The notes under the pieces were generated by a model that did not search any database, was not told where the DNA came from, and was given only the letters and a program-made list of their open reading frames with translations. DNA of 64,000 nt, taken from NCBI GenBank assembly GCA_942490775.1, contig CALNYL010000009.1, positions 186,001 to 250,000 on the forward strand, given 5' to 3'. The translations under genes and the position numbers were made by a program. Every line of letters starts with the position of its first letter. Position 1 is the first letter of the stretch. This DNA comes from UBA6489 sp942490775. GTDB lineage: Bacteria; Patescibacteriota; Gracilibacteria; BD1-5; UBA6164. Of the stretch, positions 20,147 through 31,126 are shown one piece after another.

Positions 20147-20344
20147 ATGGCTAGAGTTTGTCAAGTTACATGAAAAAGTACATCTACTTGAAACAATAGG
20201 AGTAAGTCTATGAGGGCTACTAAAAGAAAGTTTTATCCAAATTTGTTTTATAAAAATATAGTAGATAAAGAAACAGGTTTAGTTTATAGAATAAGAGTTT
20301 CTGCTAAAGGTATAAGAACTTTAAAAAAGAAATGAATACTATAG
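20147..20344 (+). CDS. rpmB: 50S ribosomal protein L28
   Basis: Product of 65 residues: MARVCQVTGKSTSTGNNRSK, then RATKRKFYPNLF and RIRVSAKGIRTLKKKGI. Starts 20 bases after rpsJ. It is a structural protein of the large subunit. Confidence 0.95.
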
Positions 20345-20454
20345 TTAAAACAGTGTAGATATTTAAAGAGAGATTTCTTTTCGTTGTTTAGAAAACAATT
20401 ATAATAATATTTGGTCTTTAAGTTTTTCTATTAGACTAACTTGAATGCCGATTT

Positions 20455-20539
20455 GCCCAGGTGGTGGAATTGGTAGACACGCAGGACTTAAAATCCTGTT
20501 CCTTCGGGAGTGCGAGTTCGATTCTCGCCCTGGGCACCA
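20455..20539 (+). tRNA. tRNA-Leu (TAA)
   Basis: Long variable arm, acceptor GCCCAGG pairing with CCTGGGC, anticodon loop CTTAAAA giving TAA, encoded CCA. Confidence 0.95.
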
Positions 20540-20600
20540 TTCTTTTCGTGAAGAATAGAAGCCTAAAATAGTATAACTAAATTATAATTAATAAGGATTT

Positions 20601-20840
20601 ATGTTAAAAATAAGATTAGCTAGAGTTTGAAAAAGAAATATGCCGTTTTTTAGGGTAGTTTTGACGGAGCATGCGAGAGCTGCAAAGCATTGATATTCTA
20701 AGGTTTTAGGGTTTTATAATCCTATAAGCAAGGAATTTAAATTAAAGGATTTAGAAGTAATAAAAAAATATGTTTCTAATTGAGTTAAGTTTTCTCCTAG
20801 AGTAGAGAAGCTTATTACAGTTAATAATATATCTATTTAA
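20601..20840 (+). CDS. rpsP: 30S ribosomal protein S16
   Basis: Product of 79 residues: MLKIRLARVGKRNMPFFRVV, LGFYNPISKEF and GVKFSPRVEKLI. The usual S16 layout. Followed by khpA, a common pairing in bacteria. Confidence 0.96.
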
Positions 20841-20907
20841 TTAATGATTATCCTTCTAATTTTTTGAAGGATATTTTGTTTGTATTTTAATTTAAAATTA
20901 TTATAAT

Positions 20908-21144
20908 ATGTGAGAAGTAGATTTTTTGAAATTTATAATAGAGAATATTGTCACTAATAAGGATTCTATAGAAATAGATAGAACAGAGGATGAGTTGGGT
21001 ATTCTTTTGACATTGACTGTACATGCTGATGATATGTGAATAGTTATTTGAAAAAAAGGAAATACTATAAACTCAATAAGATCTATAGTTAGATTGTTGG
21101 GTCTTAAGGAAGGTAAAAAGATAAACATAAAGGTAAATAACTAA
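20908..21144 (+). CDS. khpA: KH-domain RNA-binding protein KhpA
   Basis: Product of 78 residues. The KH GxxG loop is VIGKKGNTINSIRSIV. It matches the YlqC/KhpA family, which pairs with KhpB/Jag and is often encoded next to rpsP. The DFLKFIIENIV start fits the family. It binds RNA and affects cell division and elongation in Firmicutes; the role here is inferred. Confidence 0.92.
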
Positions 21145-21155
21145 TTTTTTTCATT

Positions 21156-21575
21156 ATGTTCTTTGAAATAGCAAATGCAGCACAAGGTCCTCTTTTAGAG
21201 GATACTATGGAGTTTTGAGATTTTGTCTTATTGGTAATATCTCTTTTTGTCTTGGTTGCAGGATTGTTATCAGTTGTATTTATGTTATGGTGAGCTTTAT
21301 TACTTATACTTTCTTGAGGTAAAGATGATAAAATAAAACCTGCAATAAATACTATAAGGTATTCTGTTATATGATTAGTTGTTACTGTTTTGACTATATT
21401 TGTTTTTCCTATAATTGGTAGGCTTTTAGGATTAAATGTTGATCCTTATTTTGAGCCTAAGAAGATTTTTGAGAAGATATGAGATATTTCGGATAGTATT
21501 TTTGGGGAGTCATGAACTTCTTCAACTAGTACTAAAACTTTAGATGATCTTCCTGATGATTTCTCTGATTTATAA
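21156..21575 (+). CDS. VirB2/pilin-like small membrane protein
   Basis: Product of 139 residues. Two hydrophobic helices (about 22-47 and 62-85) are separated by a short loop with SGGKDDKIKPAINTIRYSVI. This GG-D/E-K..A..TI pattern precedes the second helix in VirB2/TrbC-like proteins encoded widely in CPR genomes. The N-terminal ANAAQGP could be a processing site. The C-terminal tail is Ser/Thr/Asp-rich. It could be a subunit of a surface or secretion apparatus, but the assignment rests on topology and one motif. Confidence 0.5.
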
Positions 21576-21591
21576 AAATTAATTTTATTGA

Positions 21592-21622
21592 AAAGTTCCA
21601 GAAAATTCTGGTGCTTTTTTTT
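21592..21622 (+). terminator. intrinsic terminator
   Basis: Imperfect hairpin with arms AAGTTCCAGA and TCTGGTGCTT around AAAT, followed by eight T, 17 bases after the membrane protein gene. Confidence 0.75.
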
Positions 21623-21725
21623 ATTTGTTTTTTAGTTTACAAGTTTTCTTTAAAAATTTACTTTTAAGTTTTTTTTCATAAACTAAGAGTTAATCTAAAA
21701 AATTAGTTTATAAATTGTTTTAAAG

Positions 21726-23621
21726 ATGTCTAAAATAATAAAACTTGATAAGTCACTAGCAAATCAAATAGCTGCCTGAGAAGTTGTTGAGAGACCTGTT
21801 TCTATAGTTAAGGAGCTTGTTGAGAATAGTATAGATGCTGGTAGTAAAAATATAAAAGTAGAAATAAAGAATTGATGAATAGATGAAGTTATAGTTGTTG
21901 ATGATTGAGGGGGAATAAAGAAAGAAGAATTAGCTTTATCATTAGAAAAGTATTCTACTTCTAAAATAAAAAATCTAGAAGATTTATATAATGTAATGAC
22001 ATTTTGATTTAGATGAGAAGCTTTGGCTTCTATCTCTTCTGTCTCTAATTTTGAAATTATTTCAAAGATTGAAGAGTCACAAGTCTGATGGTCTGTAAAA
22101 ATGAAAAATAATGAAATTTGAGATACAACCGAGGCTCAGGCTAATAAGTGAACTAAAATTATAGTTAAAAATTTATTTTTTAATACTCCTGCAAGACTTA
22201 ATTATCTAAAAAAGCCTAAAACAGAATATAATCATATATTGGATTTTTTAAATAATATAAGTCTTTGTCATCCAAATATTTGATTTGAGTTTATTTCTGA
22301 TGCTAAAAAGGTATTTAAATATAATAGTGGGGAGAAAATAGAAACTAGGATTTATAATATTTATTGAGAGGAGTTTTTGGATAATTTAATAAAAATTGAT
22401 TTTTCTTTTTTGGGTCTTGATATAGAGTGATATGTAACTAATCCGAAGGTTAATTATTCAAATAAAAGAAGGCAGACGATTTTTGTAAATAGTAGGTTGG
22501 TTAATTCTCCTATTATCTTTAGAGCAATTATGAATGCTTATAATAGGTTTATTCCACCTAAGGCTTTTCCTTGATTTGTTATAAATATTAAGCTTGATCC
22601 AACACAGGTTGATGTAAATGTTCATCCTAGAAAGCTTGAGATTAGGTTTGCTAATGAGAGTGGTATATTTAGGTGAGTTTATAAGGCTGTTGAGGGGAAG
22701 TTGAATAGTGAGAGTTTGGTTAGTAATTCCCTTACCGCTAATCCCTCTCCTTTGAGAGGAGAAGGGGAAGCTTCTTTTTCTTCTTGAAAAGAAAAAGCAC
22801 ATGAGTGAATACATAAAGAGTCAGCTCCTAACTATTATACTGGTTCTGGTACAAAGTTTAAGGCATATTCTCCATATAAGGATATAAAAACAAATCCTGC
22901 ACAGTGACAGATAAAACAGGCTGTGGATTTTTCTAAAAATCTATTAGATTGTTCAAAGAATTTTGATTCTTGAAAATGAGATTTTATAAGAGAAAATCAT
23001 TCTAGCTATAATAAAGTTGAAAGCTTTAATTCAGGTGATTTGCATCATACTGCTATTTGAAAAATAGTGTGACAGATTTATTATAGTTATATATTGGTTG
23101 AGACTAAAGAGGGGTTAAAGGTTTTGGATCAACATGCTTTAGCTGAGAGAGTGATTTATGAAAAATTAATAAAAAAAGATTATGAAGCGAAAATACAAAA
23201 ATTATTGTTTTCTGATAGTTTTAATTTGCTTCCCAAAGAGATATCTATACTAGAAGATTCTAAGGAAGTATTTGAATCTATGTGATTTGATTTTGAAATA
23301 ATGTCTAGTAAAATAGTAATACTAAATGGAGTTCCTGATTTTATAAAAAAAGAGAATATTAAAAAGATATTTTTATGAATATTAGAAGATATATGAGAAG
23401 AGTGAAATAATAAATCTAAAACACTTGAAGAGGTTAAGAATAAGATATTCGCTTATACTGCTTGTAGAAGTGCCATAAAGTTTTGAAATAAGCTAAATTT
23501 GTTTGAAATGAATAAGCTTCTAAATGATTCTGCTCTTGATTATTCTTCTACTTGTCCTCATGGTAGACCTGTTGTTTTTGAAATAGGGATGGATGAGTTG
23601 AAGGGGAAGTATGAGAGGTAA
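21726..23621 (+). CDS. mutL: DNA mismatch repair protein MutL
   Basis: Product of 631 residues. The N-terminal GHKL ATPase has IAAGEVVERPVSIVKELVEN, DDGGGI and GFRGEALASISSV. The transducer region has FVNSRLV and VDVNVHPRKLEIRF. A variable linker (about 330-430) contains a family A repeat translated as PSPLRGEGEA. The C-terminal dimerisation domain carries the endonuclease motif DQHALAERVIYE (DQHAxxExxxxE), plus ACRSAIKF and CPHGRP. It should therefore nick the new strand, as in bacteria without MutH. mutS is not in the window. Confidence 0.96.
22725..22776 (+). repeat. family A repeat inside mutL
   Basis: Palindrome with CCTCTCCTTT / AGAGGAGAAGGGG arms lying in the MutL linker and read in frame. 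It resembles the intergenic copy after rny, so a mobile palindrome seems to have entered a coding sequence at a tolerant site. Confidence 0.65.
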
Positions 23622-23695
23622 GTAAGTAATTAATTAGTGAAGGTTTCAAAATTAGAAAAATAATAATATATTTGCTGAGCAATTTTTTTTATAAC

Positions 23696-23812
23696 TATAC
23701 TAAGCCTTCTTAGAAAATTGTAATTTAAAATATATTATTTGCTTATTGCAAAGGGTTAAAACCCTCTGTTGACAAGCTGAAAAAATCAAAAAATATAAAT
23801 AGGCTTAGTATA
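23696..23812. mobile_element. MITE-like element, copy 1 (117 bp)
   Basis: Begins TATACTAAGCC and ends GGCTTAGTATA, 11-bp perfect inverted ends. It is non-coding and AT-rich and holds a family B repeat (23753-23783) in its middle. A second copy with the same ends and internal order (TTAGAAAATTG, then a T-rich stretch) is at 61929-62043. The size, inverted ends and lack of a gene fit a miniature inverted-repeat element. Confidence 0.7.
23753..23783 (+). repeat. family B repeat within the MITE-like element
   Basis: GCAAAGGGTTAAAACCCTCT followed by GTTGACAAGCTG. It is the most complete copy, with a partial hairpin GGGTTAAAACCC. Confidence 0.7.
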
Positions 23813-23875
23813 ATTCTTGGTATAAAAGATTGCTAATATCTCATTTAATTATTTTTTTCTATTTATTACTTTTAT

Positions 23876-23905
23876 AAATTCCTGCTTTCGCAGGAATGAG
23901 ATTTT
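23876..23905. terminator. hairpin between mutL and uvrA
   Basis: ATTCCTGC / GCAGGAAT stem with a TTTC loop between convergent mutL and uvrA, with T-rich sequence on both sides. Probable terminator. Confidence 0.65.
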
Positions 23906-23913
23906 TAGTAATT

Positions 23914-26760
23914 TTAGTTTTCTAAATATTGCTTTATGGCTTTTCCTGTGTAGCTTATTTTACATTCTTTTATGTTGTCAATATTTCCGTAGGCTACTAA
24001 TTCTCATCATTCATCTCATCCTTCTGGTCATATGTCTATTATGTAGTCAGCATTTAATATAACATTCATATTGTGTTCTATGATTATTACTGTGTTTCAT
24101 TTATCTACTAGTGAGTGTAGGACTTTTAGTAGTTTGTCTACATCTTGGAAGTGTAGTCAAGTTGTTGGCTCATCAAGTATGTAGACTGTTTTTGAGGTGT
24201 TTCTTTTTGATAGTTCTGTGGCTAGTTTTACTCTTTGGGCTTCTCATCATGATAGTGTGGTGCTTGATTGTCATAGTTTTATGTATCATAGTCAGACTTT
24301 TGTTAGTACTTTTAGTATTTTATTGACTTTTGGATGGTTTTGGAAAAAGTCTTTGGCCTCTTCTACTGTTAGGTTTAATATGTCTGATATATTTTTTCAT
24401 TTATATTTTATTTCTAGTGTTTCTCTGTTGAATCTTTTTCCATCACATTCTTCACATTTTGTGTATACTGGTGGTAGGAAGTGCATTTCTATTTTTTTTG
24501 TTCATTCTCATTCACAGGCTCCACATCTTCAGTCTTTTGTATTGAAGCTGAATCTTCATGGTGAGTATCATCTAAGTTTGGCATCATAGCTTTCTGTAAA
24601 TATTTCTCTTATGTTTGTAAATACTCAGGTGTATGTTGCGGGGTTACTTCTTGGAGTTTTTCATATTGGGGATTGGTCTATTACGAGTGCTTTGTCAAAG
24701 TTTTCTACTCATAGTATTTTGTCTACTTTTCATACTTGCTTTTTTGCTCTGTTTAGTTTGTTTAGTAGGTATTTTGATAATATTTGATTTATTAAACTAG
24801 ATTTTCAGCTTCATGATACTCATGATACTACTGTTAGGTTTCATACTGGTATTTTTACGTCTATATTTTTTAGGTTGTTTTGTTTTGCTCATATTATTTC
24901 TAAGTATTTGTCTATTTTTCTTTTTTCTTTTTTTATGATTACTTGTTTTTCTTTGCTTAAATAGGGTCAGGTTATGGATTTAGGGTTTTGGATTATTTCT
25001 TCTACTGTTCATTCTGCTACTACTTCTCAACCGTGTATTCATGCTCATGGTCATATGTCTATTATGTAGTCGCTTTTTCTCATTATGTCTTCATCGTGTT
25101 CTACTATGATTAGTGTGTTTCATATGTCTTTTAGTTTTCTTAGGTTGTCTATTAGCATATTGTTGTCTCTTGGGTGGAGTCATATTGATGGTTCGTCTAG
25201 CACATATATTATTCATTCTAGTTTTACTCATATTTGTGTGGCTAGTCTAATTCTTTGTGATTCTCATCCTGATAGGGTGTTTGCTTTACGGGCTAGTGTT
25301 ATGTATCATAGTCAGACTCATATTAGAAATTCTAGTCTTTCTTTTATATTTTTAAATATGTTTTCTGTTATCTTTTTTTGGTTTTCTGATAGCTCTAGGT
25401 TGTCAAAGAATGTTTTTGCTTTTGATACACTTAGGTTTGATAGTTGTCAGATGTTTAGGTTTTTAAAGTAGACACTTAGTGACTGCTTTTTTAGTCTCAT
25501 TCAGTTACAGTTTGGGCATTCTATGTTTGTTATGAATTTGTCGTAGTGTCATTTGTTTTCTCTTGTTCATGTTCATGATGTGAAAAATCTTCTTGTGAGT
25601 GTGTTTATTACTCATTCAAATTTTGAGTTATAGGTGTTGCTTGTTCATTTTTCGCTTAGGAAGTTTACTTTGTATATTTCATCACCTGTTCCATTCATAA
25701 TTATGTCTTTTTCTTTTTTTGTTAGGTCTTTGTAGGGGACATCTAGTCTTATTTTGTATTTTTTTGATATGGTTTTCATTAGGTTTGAGAAGTAGCTTCA
25801 TCAAAATCATGGTACGATTATAGCTCATTCTTCTATTGTTAGTTCTTCATTTACTACTTTTTCTTCTAGGAATACCATTTTTACTCATAGTCAGTGGCAT
25901 TCTTGACATGCTCAGGCATGGGAGTTAAAAGAGAAACTTGATATACTTAGTTCTTCTGGTATGGTTCAACATTTTGAGCATATGAATACATTTGAGTAGT
26001 TTTTTTTATGTGGTGTTTCTGATATTGTTTCTATTTCTATTTGTCAGTTTCAGATTTTAAATGCTAGTTCTAGGCTGTCTTTTAGTCTTTTTAGGTCGGT
26101 ATTTTCTTCTGATGAATAGTCTTTTGATATTAGTCTGTCTATGACTATGTGTATATCGTATTTTTTTTCTTCGTTTAGTTTGAAATCATCGTTTACTGTG
26201 TATAGGTTATTTCATAATGTGAATCTTATAAATCCTAGGTCTAGTATTTCTTTTTTTATTTTTTCTGGGGTGAGTCATTTTTCTTGTTTGTAGTAGACTG
26301 ATTTTATTATAAATTTTGTGTTTTGTTCTAGTTTGTTTATGTCTTGTATTATGTCTTTTAGGGAGTCTTTTTTTACTATTGTTTTACAGTTTACACATTT
26401 TCTTTCTCCTATGTTTAGATATAGGAGTTTGTAGTAGTCATAGATTTCTGTTATGGTTCAGACTGTTGATCTGGGGTTTCTGTTTGTGGTTTTTTGGTCT
26501 ATTGAGATTGTTGGTGATAGTCATTTTATTTCGTCTACTTTTGCTTCTTCTTTTAATCATCCGATAAACATTCTGGCATATGAGCTTAGGCTTTCTAGGT
26601 ATTTTTGTTGTCAGACATTGTATATTGTATTGAATGCTAGGCTGGATTTTCATGATCATGATAATCCTGTTATTATTACCATTTTATTTTTTGGTATTTT
26701 TACATCTATGTTTTTCAGGTTATGTGTTTTTGCTCATCGTACTTCTAGGTATTTTGACAT
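23914..26760 (-). CDS. uvrA: excinuclease ABC subunit A
   Basis: Product of 948 residues, usual length. Two ABC ATPase modules are present, with Walker A GLSGSGKSSLAFNT (about 32) and GVSGSGKSSLINQI. Two signature motifs read LSGGESQRIRLATQ and LSGGEAQRVKLATE. Zinc sites of the CxxC pair type are GACQECHG and GRCGACEGEGTK with TKCEECDG. UvrA finds bulky lesions and loads UvrB, and it is the partner recruited by Mfd. uvrB and uvrC are outside this window. Confidence 0.97.
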
Positions 26761-26839
26761 AAAAATAGTTTAGGTAATATTGCTAAACTTTTATTTTAAT
26801 GATTTTTTTTTATATTCAAGTTTTTTAAAATTGGGGACC

Positions 26840-27742
26840 TTAATTTCTATTAAATAGATTTTTTACAAATTTTTTGTCGTTTCTCCATTTTTCTTTTGTT
26901 TTTGCCCTGAGTGCTAGGAATACTTTTTTTCAGAATATTTCTTCTAGTTCTTTTCTTGCTTCTGTTCATATTTTTTGTATTAGTTTTCAGGATTTTCATA
27001 TGATTATATATTTTTGACTACTACTTTCTGTGTAGATGTATGCTACTATTTTTAATATTTTTTCTTGGTCGTCTACTTCATCTACATTTACAAATATGCT
27101 GTGGGGTAGTTCTTCTTTTGTGTTAGAGAATACCTTTTCTCTTATTATTTCACTTATTCTGAAAAATATATTTTGTTTGGTGTAAAAGTCTTCTTCAAAA
27201 AAAGTTATTCCTGTTTCTAGGTTTTTTTTTATGTTTATTATTAGGTTATCAAATCATTGTTTGGTTTCTGATGATATTGGAAAGTTGTTTTTATCATTTT
27301 TTATTTCTATTTGTGGTTTTAGGTCGATTTTTGTTTGTACTTTGAAAATTGGGATGCTGATTTTTTTTATTAATGATTCTATGTATCTTTCTTCTTCTCA
27401 GGATTTTCTTGAGGAGTCTATGAAGTATAGTATAAGTTGTGCATCGTTGAGTGATTTTATTGCTTGTTCGTTTATTTCTTCGTTGAAGGATTTTGTGCTT
27501 TTGTGTATTCATGGGGTGTCAAAAAATATTATTTGACTGTCTTCATCATTATATATGGCTAGGATTTTATTTCTGGTTGTTTGCGGCACATTTGTTACTA
27601 TGGATATTTTTTCTCAGATTAGTGTATTAACGAATGTCGATTTTCAGGCATTTGGTCTTCATATTATTGCTACATATCATACTTTTTTCTTTTTTAGTTC
27701 TTGAGAATTTTCTAGTATGTCTTTTAGGTTTAGTTCTTTCAT
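26840..27742 (-). CDS. era: GTPase Era
   Basis: Product of 300 residues. G1 is GRPNAGKST, G3 is DTPGIHK and G4 is TKID. The C-terminal KH domain has IIIGKSGKLIQKIGTEAR. Era binds the 16S 3' end and helps assemble the 30S subunit. The 3' end it recognises elsewhere includes the GAUCACCUCC tail. Here that tail is altered (see the 16S entry), so its KH contact may also differ. Confidence 0.95.
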
Positions 27743-27915
27743 TGTTTTTATTTAGTTAGATAAATATATATAAAACTAATAATTTTTCTTTTTTTAGCAA
27801 TTCTTTTTGACAATATGCGATTATTTTATAGAATACTGTGTGGCTTTTTTCTAAAAGTTTTTTATTTTATATCCTTCTTTGCACTAGATGTGTAAAGATA
27901 TAATCCAAAGGAATT

Positions 27916-28203
27916 ATGACTAATTATGAATTAATGCTGATAATTGACCCTTCTTTGTCTGAAGAGGAAAATAAATCGGCTTTGGATACTATTAGGGGTG
28001 TTTTGACTGGTGAGTCTGCGAAGATAGTGAAAGAGGACATTTGGGGAGATAGAAAATTAGCATATAAAATAAATGGATCTGATAGATGATTTTATGTTTT
28101 GCTAGATTTGGAGTTAAAAGGTGAGTCTATAGAGAAGATAAATGGCGTTTTTAATTTAAACCAAAATTTATGGAGATATATGTTTGTTAAAAAAGGTTCT
28201 TAA
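27916..28203 (+). CDS. rpsF: 30S ribosomal protein S6
   Basis: Product of 95 residues starting MTNYELMLIIDPSLSEEENK. YKINGSDRGFYVLLDLEL and NLWRYMFVKK are typical of S6. AAGGA lies 5 bases before the ATG, one of few recognisable ribosome sites here. It heads the rpsF-ssb-rpsR group. Confidence 0.95.
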
Positions 28204-28230
28204 TTTTTTAATTTTTTAATTTTTGACGAT

Positions 28231-28617
28231 ATGAGAACAGTTAATAAGGTTATACTTATAGGTAATGTAACCAAAGATCCTATAATAAAGGAAACTGAGA
28301 ATGGTAAGAAGTTAGCACTTTTTACAATAGCTACTAATAGATACTTTAAGACTGCTGATGGAGAGAATAAGTCAGAAGCAGAATTTCACAATTGTATTTC
28401 TTGGGGTGGTTTAGCTGAGAGGGCTGAAAAGTTTTTATTAAAGGGAAAATTGGTTTATGCTGAGGGTAGATTAAAGACTAGAGTTATAGAAAAAGAGGAT
28501 GGGGAGAAGTTTTATAAGACTGAGGTTGTTGTTTCTAATCTTATTTTCTTAAATAAGAGATCTGATTTTGCTGATGAGTCAGTTACTGATGATGTTTTAG
28601 ATGATGATAAGTTTTAA
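28231..28617 (+). CDS. ssb: single-stranded DNA-binding protein
   Basis: Product of 128 residues with one OB fold: VNKVILIGNVTKDPIIKETE, FTIATNRYF, EFHNCISWGGLAERAEKFL and KGKLVYAEGRLKTR. The acidic tail ends DDVLDDDKF, close to but not the usual DDIPF that docks partner proteins. The Phe end is kept. No TGA codon is used. It lies between rpsF and rpsR as in many bacteria. Confidence 0.96.
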   Translation: MRTVNKVILIGNVTKDPIIKETENGKKLALFTIATNRYFKTADGENKSEAEFHNCISWGGLAERAEKFLLKGKLVYAEGRLKTRVIEKEDGEKFYKTEVVVSNLIFLNKRSDFADESVTDDVLDDDKF

Positions 28618-28619
28618 AA

Positions 28620-28662
28620 CCACTTCCTGCCTCTTTTTAGTTTAAGGAGGGGGGGGGAGATT
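28620..28662. repeat. family A-like palindrome
   Basis: CCTGCCTCTTTTTAG against AAGGAGGGGGGGGGAG between ssb and rpsR. It is a degenerate copy with an unusually long G-run. Confidence 0.45.
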
Positions 28663-28738
28663 GGTATAGTAATAAGTTATCAAGATTTTTAGAGTCTTGG
28701 TTTTATAATCCAAAATTTATTTTTAAGTATATTATATT

Positions 28739-28960
28739 ATGGCAAAAGATACTAAGTGTCCTTTAGAGGGGCAGAACATTGATTATAAGAATGTTGAATT
28801 ATTAAAAAATTATTTAACTAAGTTTGGTAAGATTGTTCCTAGATATTATTCTGGGGTGTCTTTAAAGAATCAAAAGAAGTTAGCTAAGGCTATTAAAATG
28901 TCAAGAACTATGGCTTTGATTCCTTTTGTAAAGAGGTTTGATCCTAATTATGAGGGGTAA
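28739..28960 (+). CDS. rpsR: 30S ribosomal protein S18
   Basis: Product of 73 residues: CPLEGQNIDYKNVELLKNYL, GKIVPRYYSGVSLKNQKKLA and AIKMSRTMALIPFV. In most bacteria rplI (L9) follows. Here a terminator comes directly after, so L9 is missing from this place, in line with ribosomal protein losses known in CPR lineages. Confidence 0.95.
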   Translation: MAKDTKCPLEGQNIDYKNVELLKNYLTKFGKIVPRYYSGVSLKNQKKLAKAIKMSRTMALIPFVKRFDPNYEG

Positions 28961-28979
28961 TTAACATAGGGTAAATAAA

Positions 28980-29013
28980 AAAAGCATTGAAATTTATTTC
29001 AATGCTTTTTTTG
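28980..29013 (+). terminator. intrinsic terminator after rpsR
   Basis: AAAAAAGCATTGAAA / TTTCAATGCTTTTTTT with a 5-base loop. It closes the rpsF-ssb-rpsR unit and may also serve the convergent gene. Confidence 0.9.
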
Positions 29014-29044
29014 TGCTGTGTTTTCTCTTTTGGTACTATTTTTT

Positions 29045-29911
29045 CTATTTCTCACTTAATTCTTTTTTACATAACTTTTCAACTATGTTTCTCAAAATTT
29101 CTACTTTTTTTCTCAAAAATTCTAGTTCTTCTTTGGTTATTTTGTAGGTTTTGTCGTATCTTGCTCGTACATAGGCTTCTCTTAGTAGCAGGAATAGTCT
29201 AACTTCTTCTTTGTCTTTTAGATTAAACCAGTTGTCAAAGTTTTTGTCTAGTGTTTGTATTCTTGTAAGCATTTGGAGTAGGTCGTGAGTTTTTCATTTG
29301 TATAGTGTTTTTACTAGTAGGTAGGCTGCCATAAATCTTTCTGTTGCTTGGTTGAGTTGAAATGCAGATTCGTTTAAAAATCATTTTTCGTAAGCAGAAT
29401 TGTACATTTCAAGGGATTCATTTCATTTTGGAAACCATATTTCATAGTCTTCTTTTTTCATTTTTAGTTTTTCTTGTTTTGTGAGTTTCTTTTGTTCTGG
29501 TAGTTCTATTCAGGTTTTGTCGTGTAGTAGGATTCATTCTGATTTTATGTCTGCATAGAAATATCTTCACATTTGTAGCATGTGTGTTACATGTTCTAGG
29601 CTTTCTATTATGATGGTTAGTGGTGGTTCTATGGAGTGTATTTTTTTTGCTGTGTCTATTATTAGGATTTCTAGTTGTCCTGCTTCTTCTCAGAGGTCGT
29701 GTTTTGTGATTACTAGTATGTCAAAGTCGCTCATAAATATTTCTCTATCTCTGATATCTATTTCTACAAAGTCGCCTCTTGCATAGCTTCAGAATAGTAT
29801 GATTTTGTCTAGTTCTATTTTTCTTTTTTGTGCTTCTTGTTTTATAATGTCCAGTATTTGGTTTAGTTCTTTTTGTCTTTGTGATGGGATTTTTGGTAGT
29901 TTGGTTTTCAT
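29045..29911 (-). CDS. nucleotidyltransferase-HEPN fusion protein
   Basis: Product of 288 residues. The N-terminal minimal nucleotidyltransferase (MNT) domain has GSYARGD at 41-47 and SDFDILV at 61-67, the GS..D.D metal-binding pattern of the polymerase-beta fold. The C-terminal half (about 165-288) is a HEPN helix bundle containing REAYVRARYDKTYKITKEEL, where the AY..ARY pattern is the usual one of this family. Separate MNT and HEPN proteins form toxin-antitoxin pairs in which the MNT AMPylates the HEPN RNase. Single-chain fusions also exist, and their role is less clear. The HEPN R-x4-6-H RNase motif is not clear here. It lies at the edge of an accessory, decayed patch. Confidence 0.85.
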
Positions 29912-30082
29912 GGGTGGTTTGTTTTTGAAATATTTGAGATTATTGTATGGAGTGGTGGGGAATTTGCAAGAGATTTTTTTGGGAGGATTTTTTTGACATT
30001 TGAGGTAGAATTTATAATATCTTTATGTTTTTACTTCAATGATATAATTGAATTTAGTTTAAAATTAAGCAATTATGAAATT

Positions 30083-31077
30083 ATGAATTTAGGGAACAGA
30101 TTTTAAATCAAAAGTGCCTATAATGGTAATAAAGAGCTTTATGATATGATTCTTTAATCCAATTGAGGTTGTTCCTGAATTCATAACTGATTATGGGGCT
30201 AAGAATGTGGAAAAGGTAGATTATGCGATACTTAAAGACGAACAACCTATTTTAATAATTGAGTGCAAGAATCATCTTGAAAATTTAGATAAACATTATA
30301 CTCAAGTTCATAAATATTTTCATCTAACAAAGGCTAGGTTTGCCTTACTTACAAATGGTATACAATATAATTTTTATTCAGATTTGGATTCTCAAAATAA
30401 GATGGATGAAAAACCGTTTTTTAGTTTTGATATTACAAATATAAAGGATCAACAAATTAAGGAATTAGCGAAATTTCAGAAAAGTGGTTTTGATGTAGAG
30501 ACTATTTTGGGTACTGCTGAAAACTTGAAGTATTCAAATTCTATAAAATCAGTTTTAAATAAAGAGTTAATGTCTCCATCATCAGAGTTTGTAAAATTTT
30601 TTGTTGGTAAAGTTTATAAGGGTAATGCGACAGAAAAGGTTGTACTTTTATTTACAGAGATTGTGAAAAAAACTATTGAGCAGACATTTAATGATATAGT
30701 TAGTGATAGATTGATGGAGGCTATAAATCAAACAAAAGAAACAAAGGAGGAATTAGAGCAAGATGAAATATTAGAAGAAGAGAGTAAAATTATTACAACT
30801 GATGAGGAAATAAATGGTTTCTTTATAGTGAAGATTATTTTGATCAAAATTGAGATTCTACTAGAATTTTTTATAGGGATGCAGAGAGTTATTTTACTAT
30901 TGAATAATAATAATGAGGAAGCCTCTTTTGAGGTTGCAGTTAAATAGTCAGTCAAAGGATTTTTTATGATTGATTGATGAGAATAAAAAAGAGAACAAAG
31001 TGGAGATTTCTTCTTTGGATGATATTTTTAAGTATACAAATGAGCTTTTGAATACTGTTGATAATTATGAGAGTTAA
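30083..31077 (+). pseudogene. HsdR N-terminal-like restriction nuclease domain protein, decayed
   Basis: The conceptual product carries FNPIEVVPEFITDYGAKNVE, KVDYAILKDEQPILIIECKN and ARFALLTNGIQYNFYSDLD. These match the HsdR_N/PD-(D/E)xK family (D..Y...IIECK). The usual N-terminal EEATK segment is missing and a TAG lies near the start. Near the end, three frames must be joined: FFIVK, then STRIFYRDAESYFTIE, then VEISSLDDIFKYT. The longest intact frame is 30207-30947 from a GTG. The nuclease core is preserved but the gene is broken at both ends. Confidence 0.75.
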
Positions 31078-31089
31078 AAATTGTTTATG

Positions 31090-31122
31090 AAAAAAGCCTT
31101 GAACTTGTTCAAGGCTTTTTGG
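31090..31122. terminator. intrinsic terminator
   Basis: AAAAAAGCCTTGAAC / GTTCAAGGCTTTTT hairpin between convergent pseudogenes. Confidence 0.9.
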
Positions 31123-31126
31123 TTTT

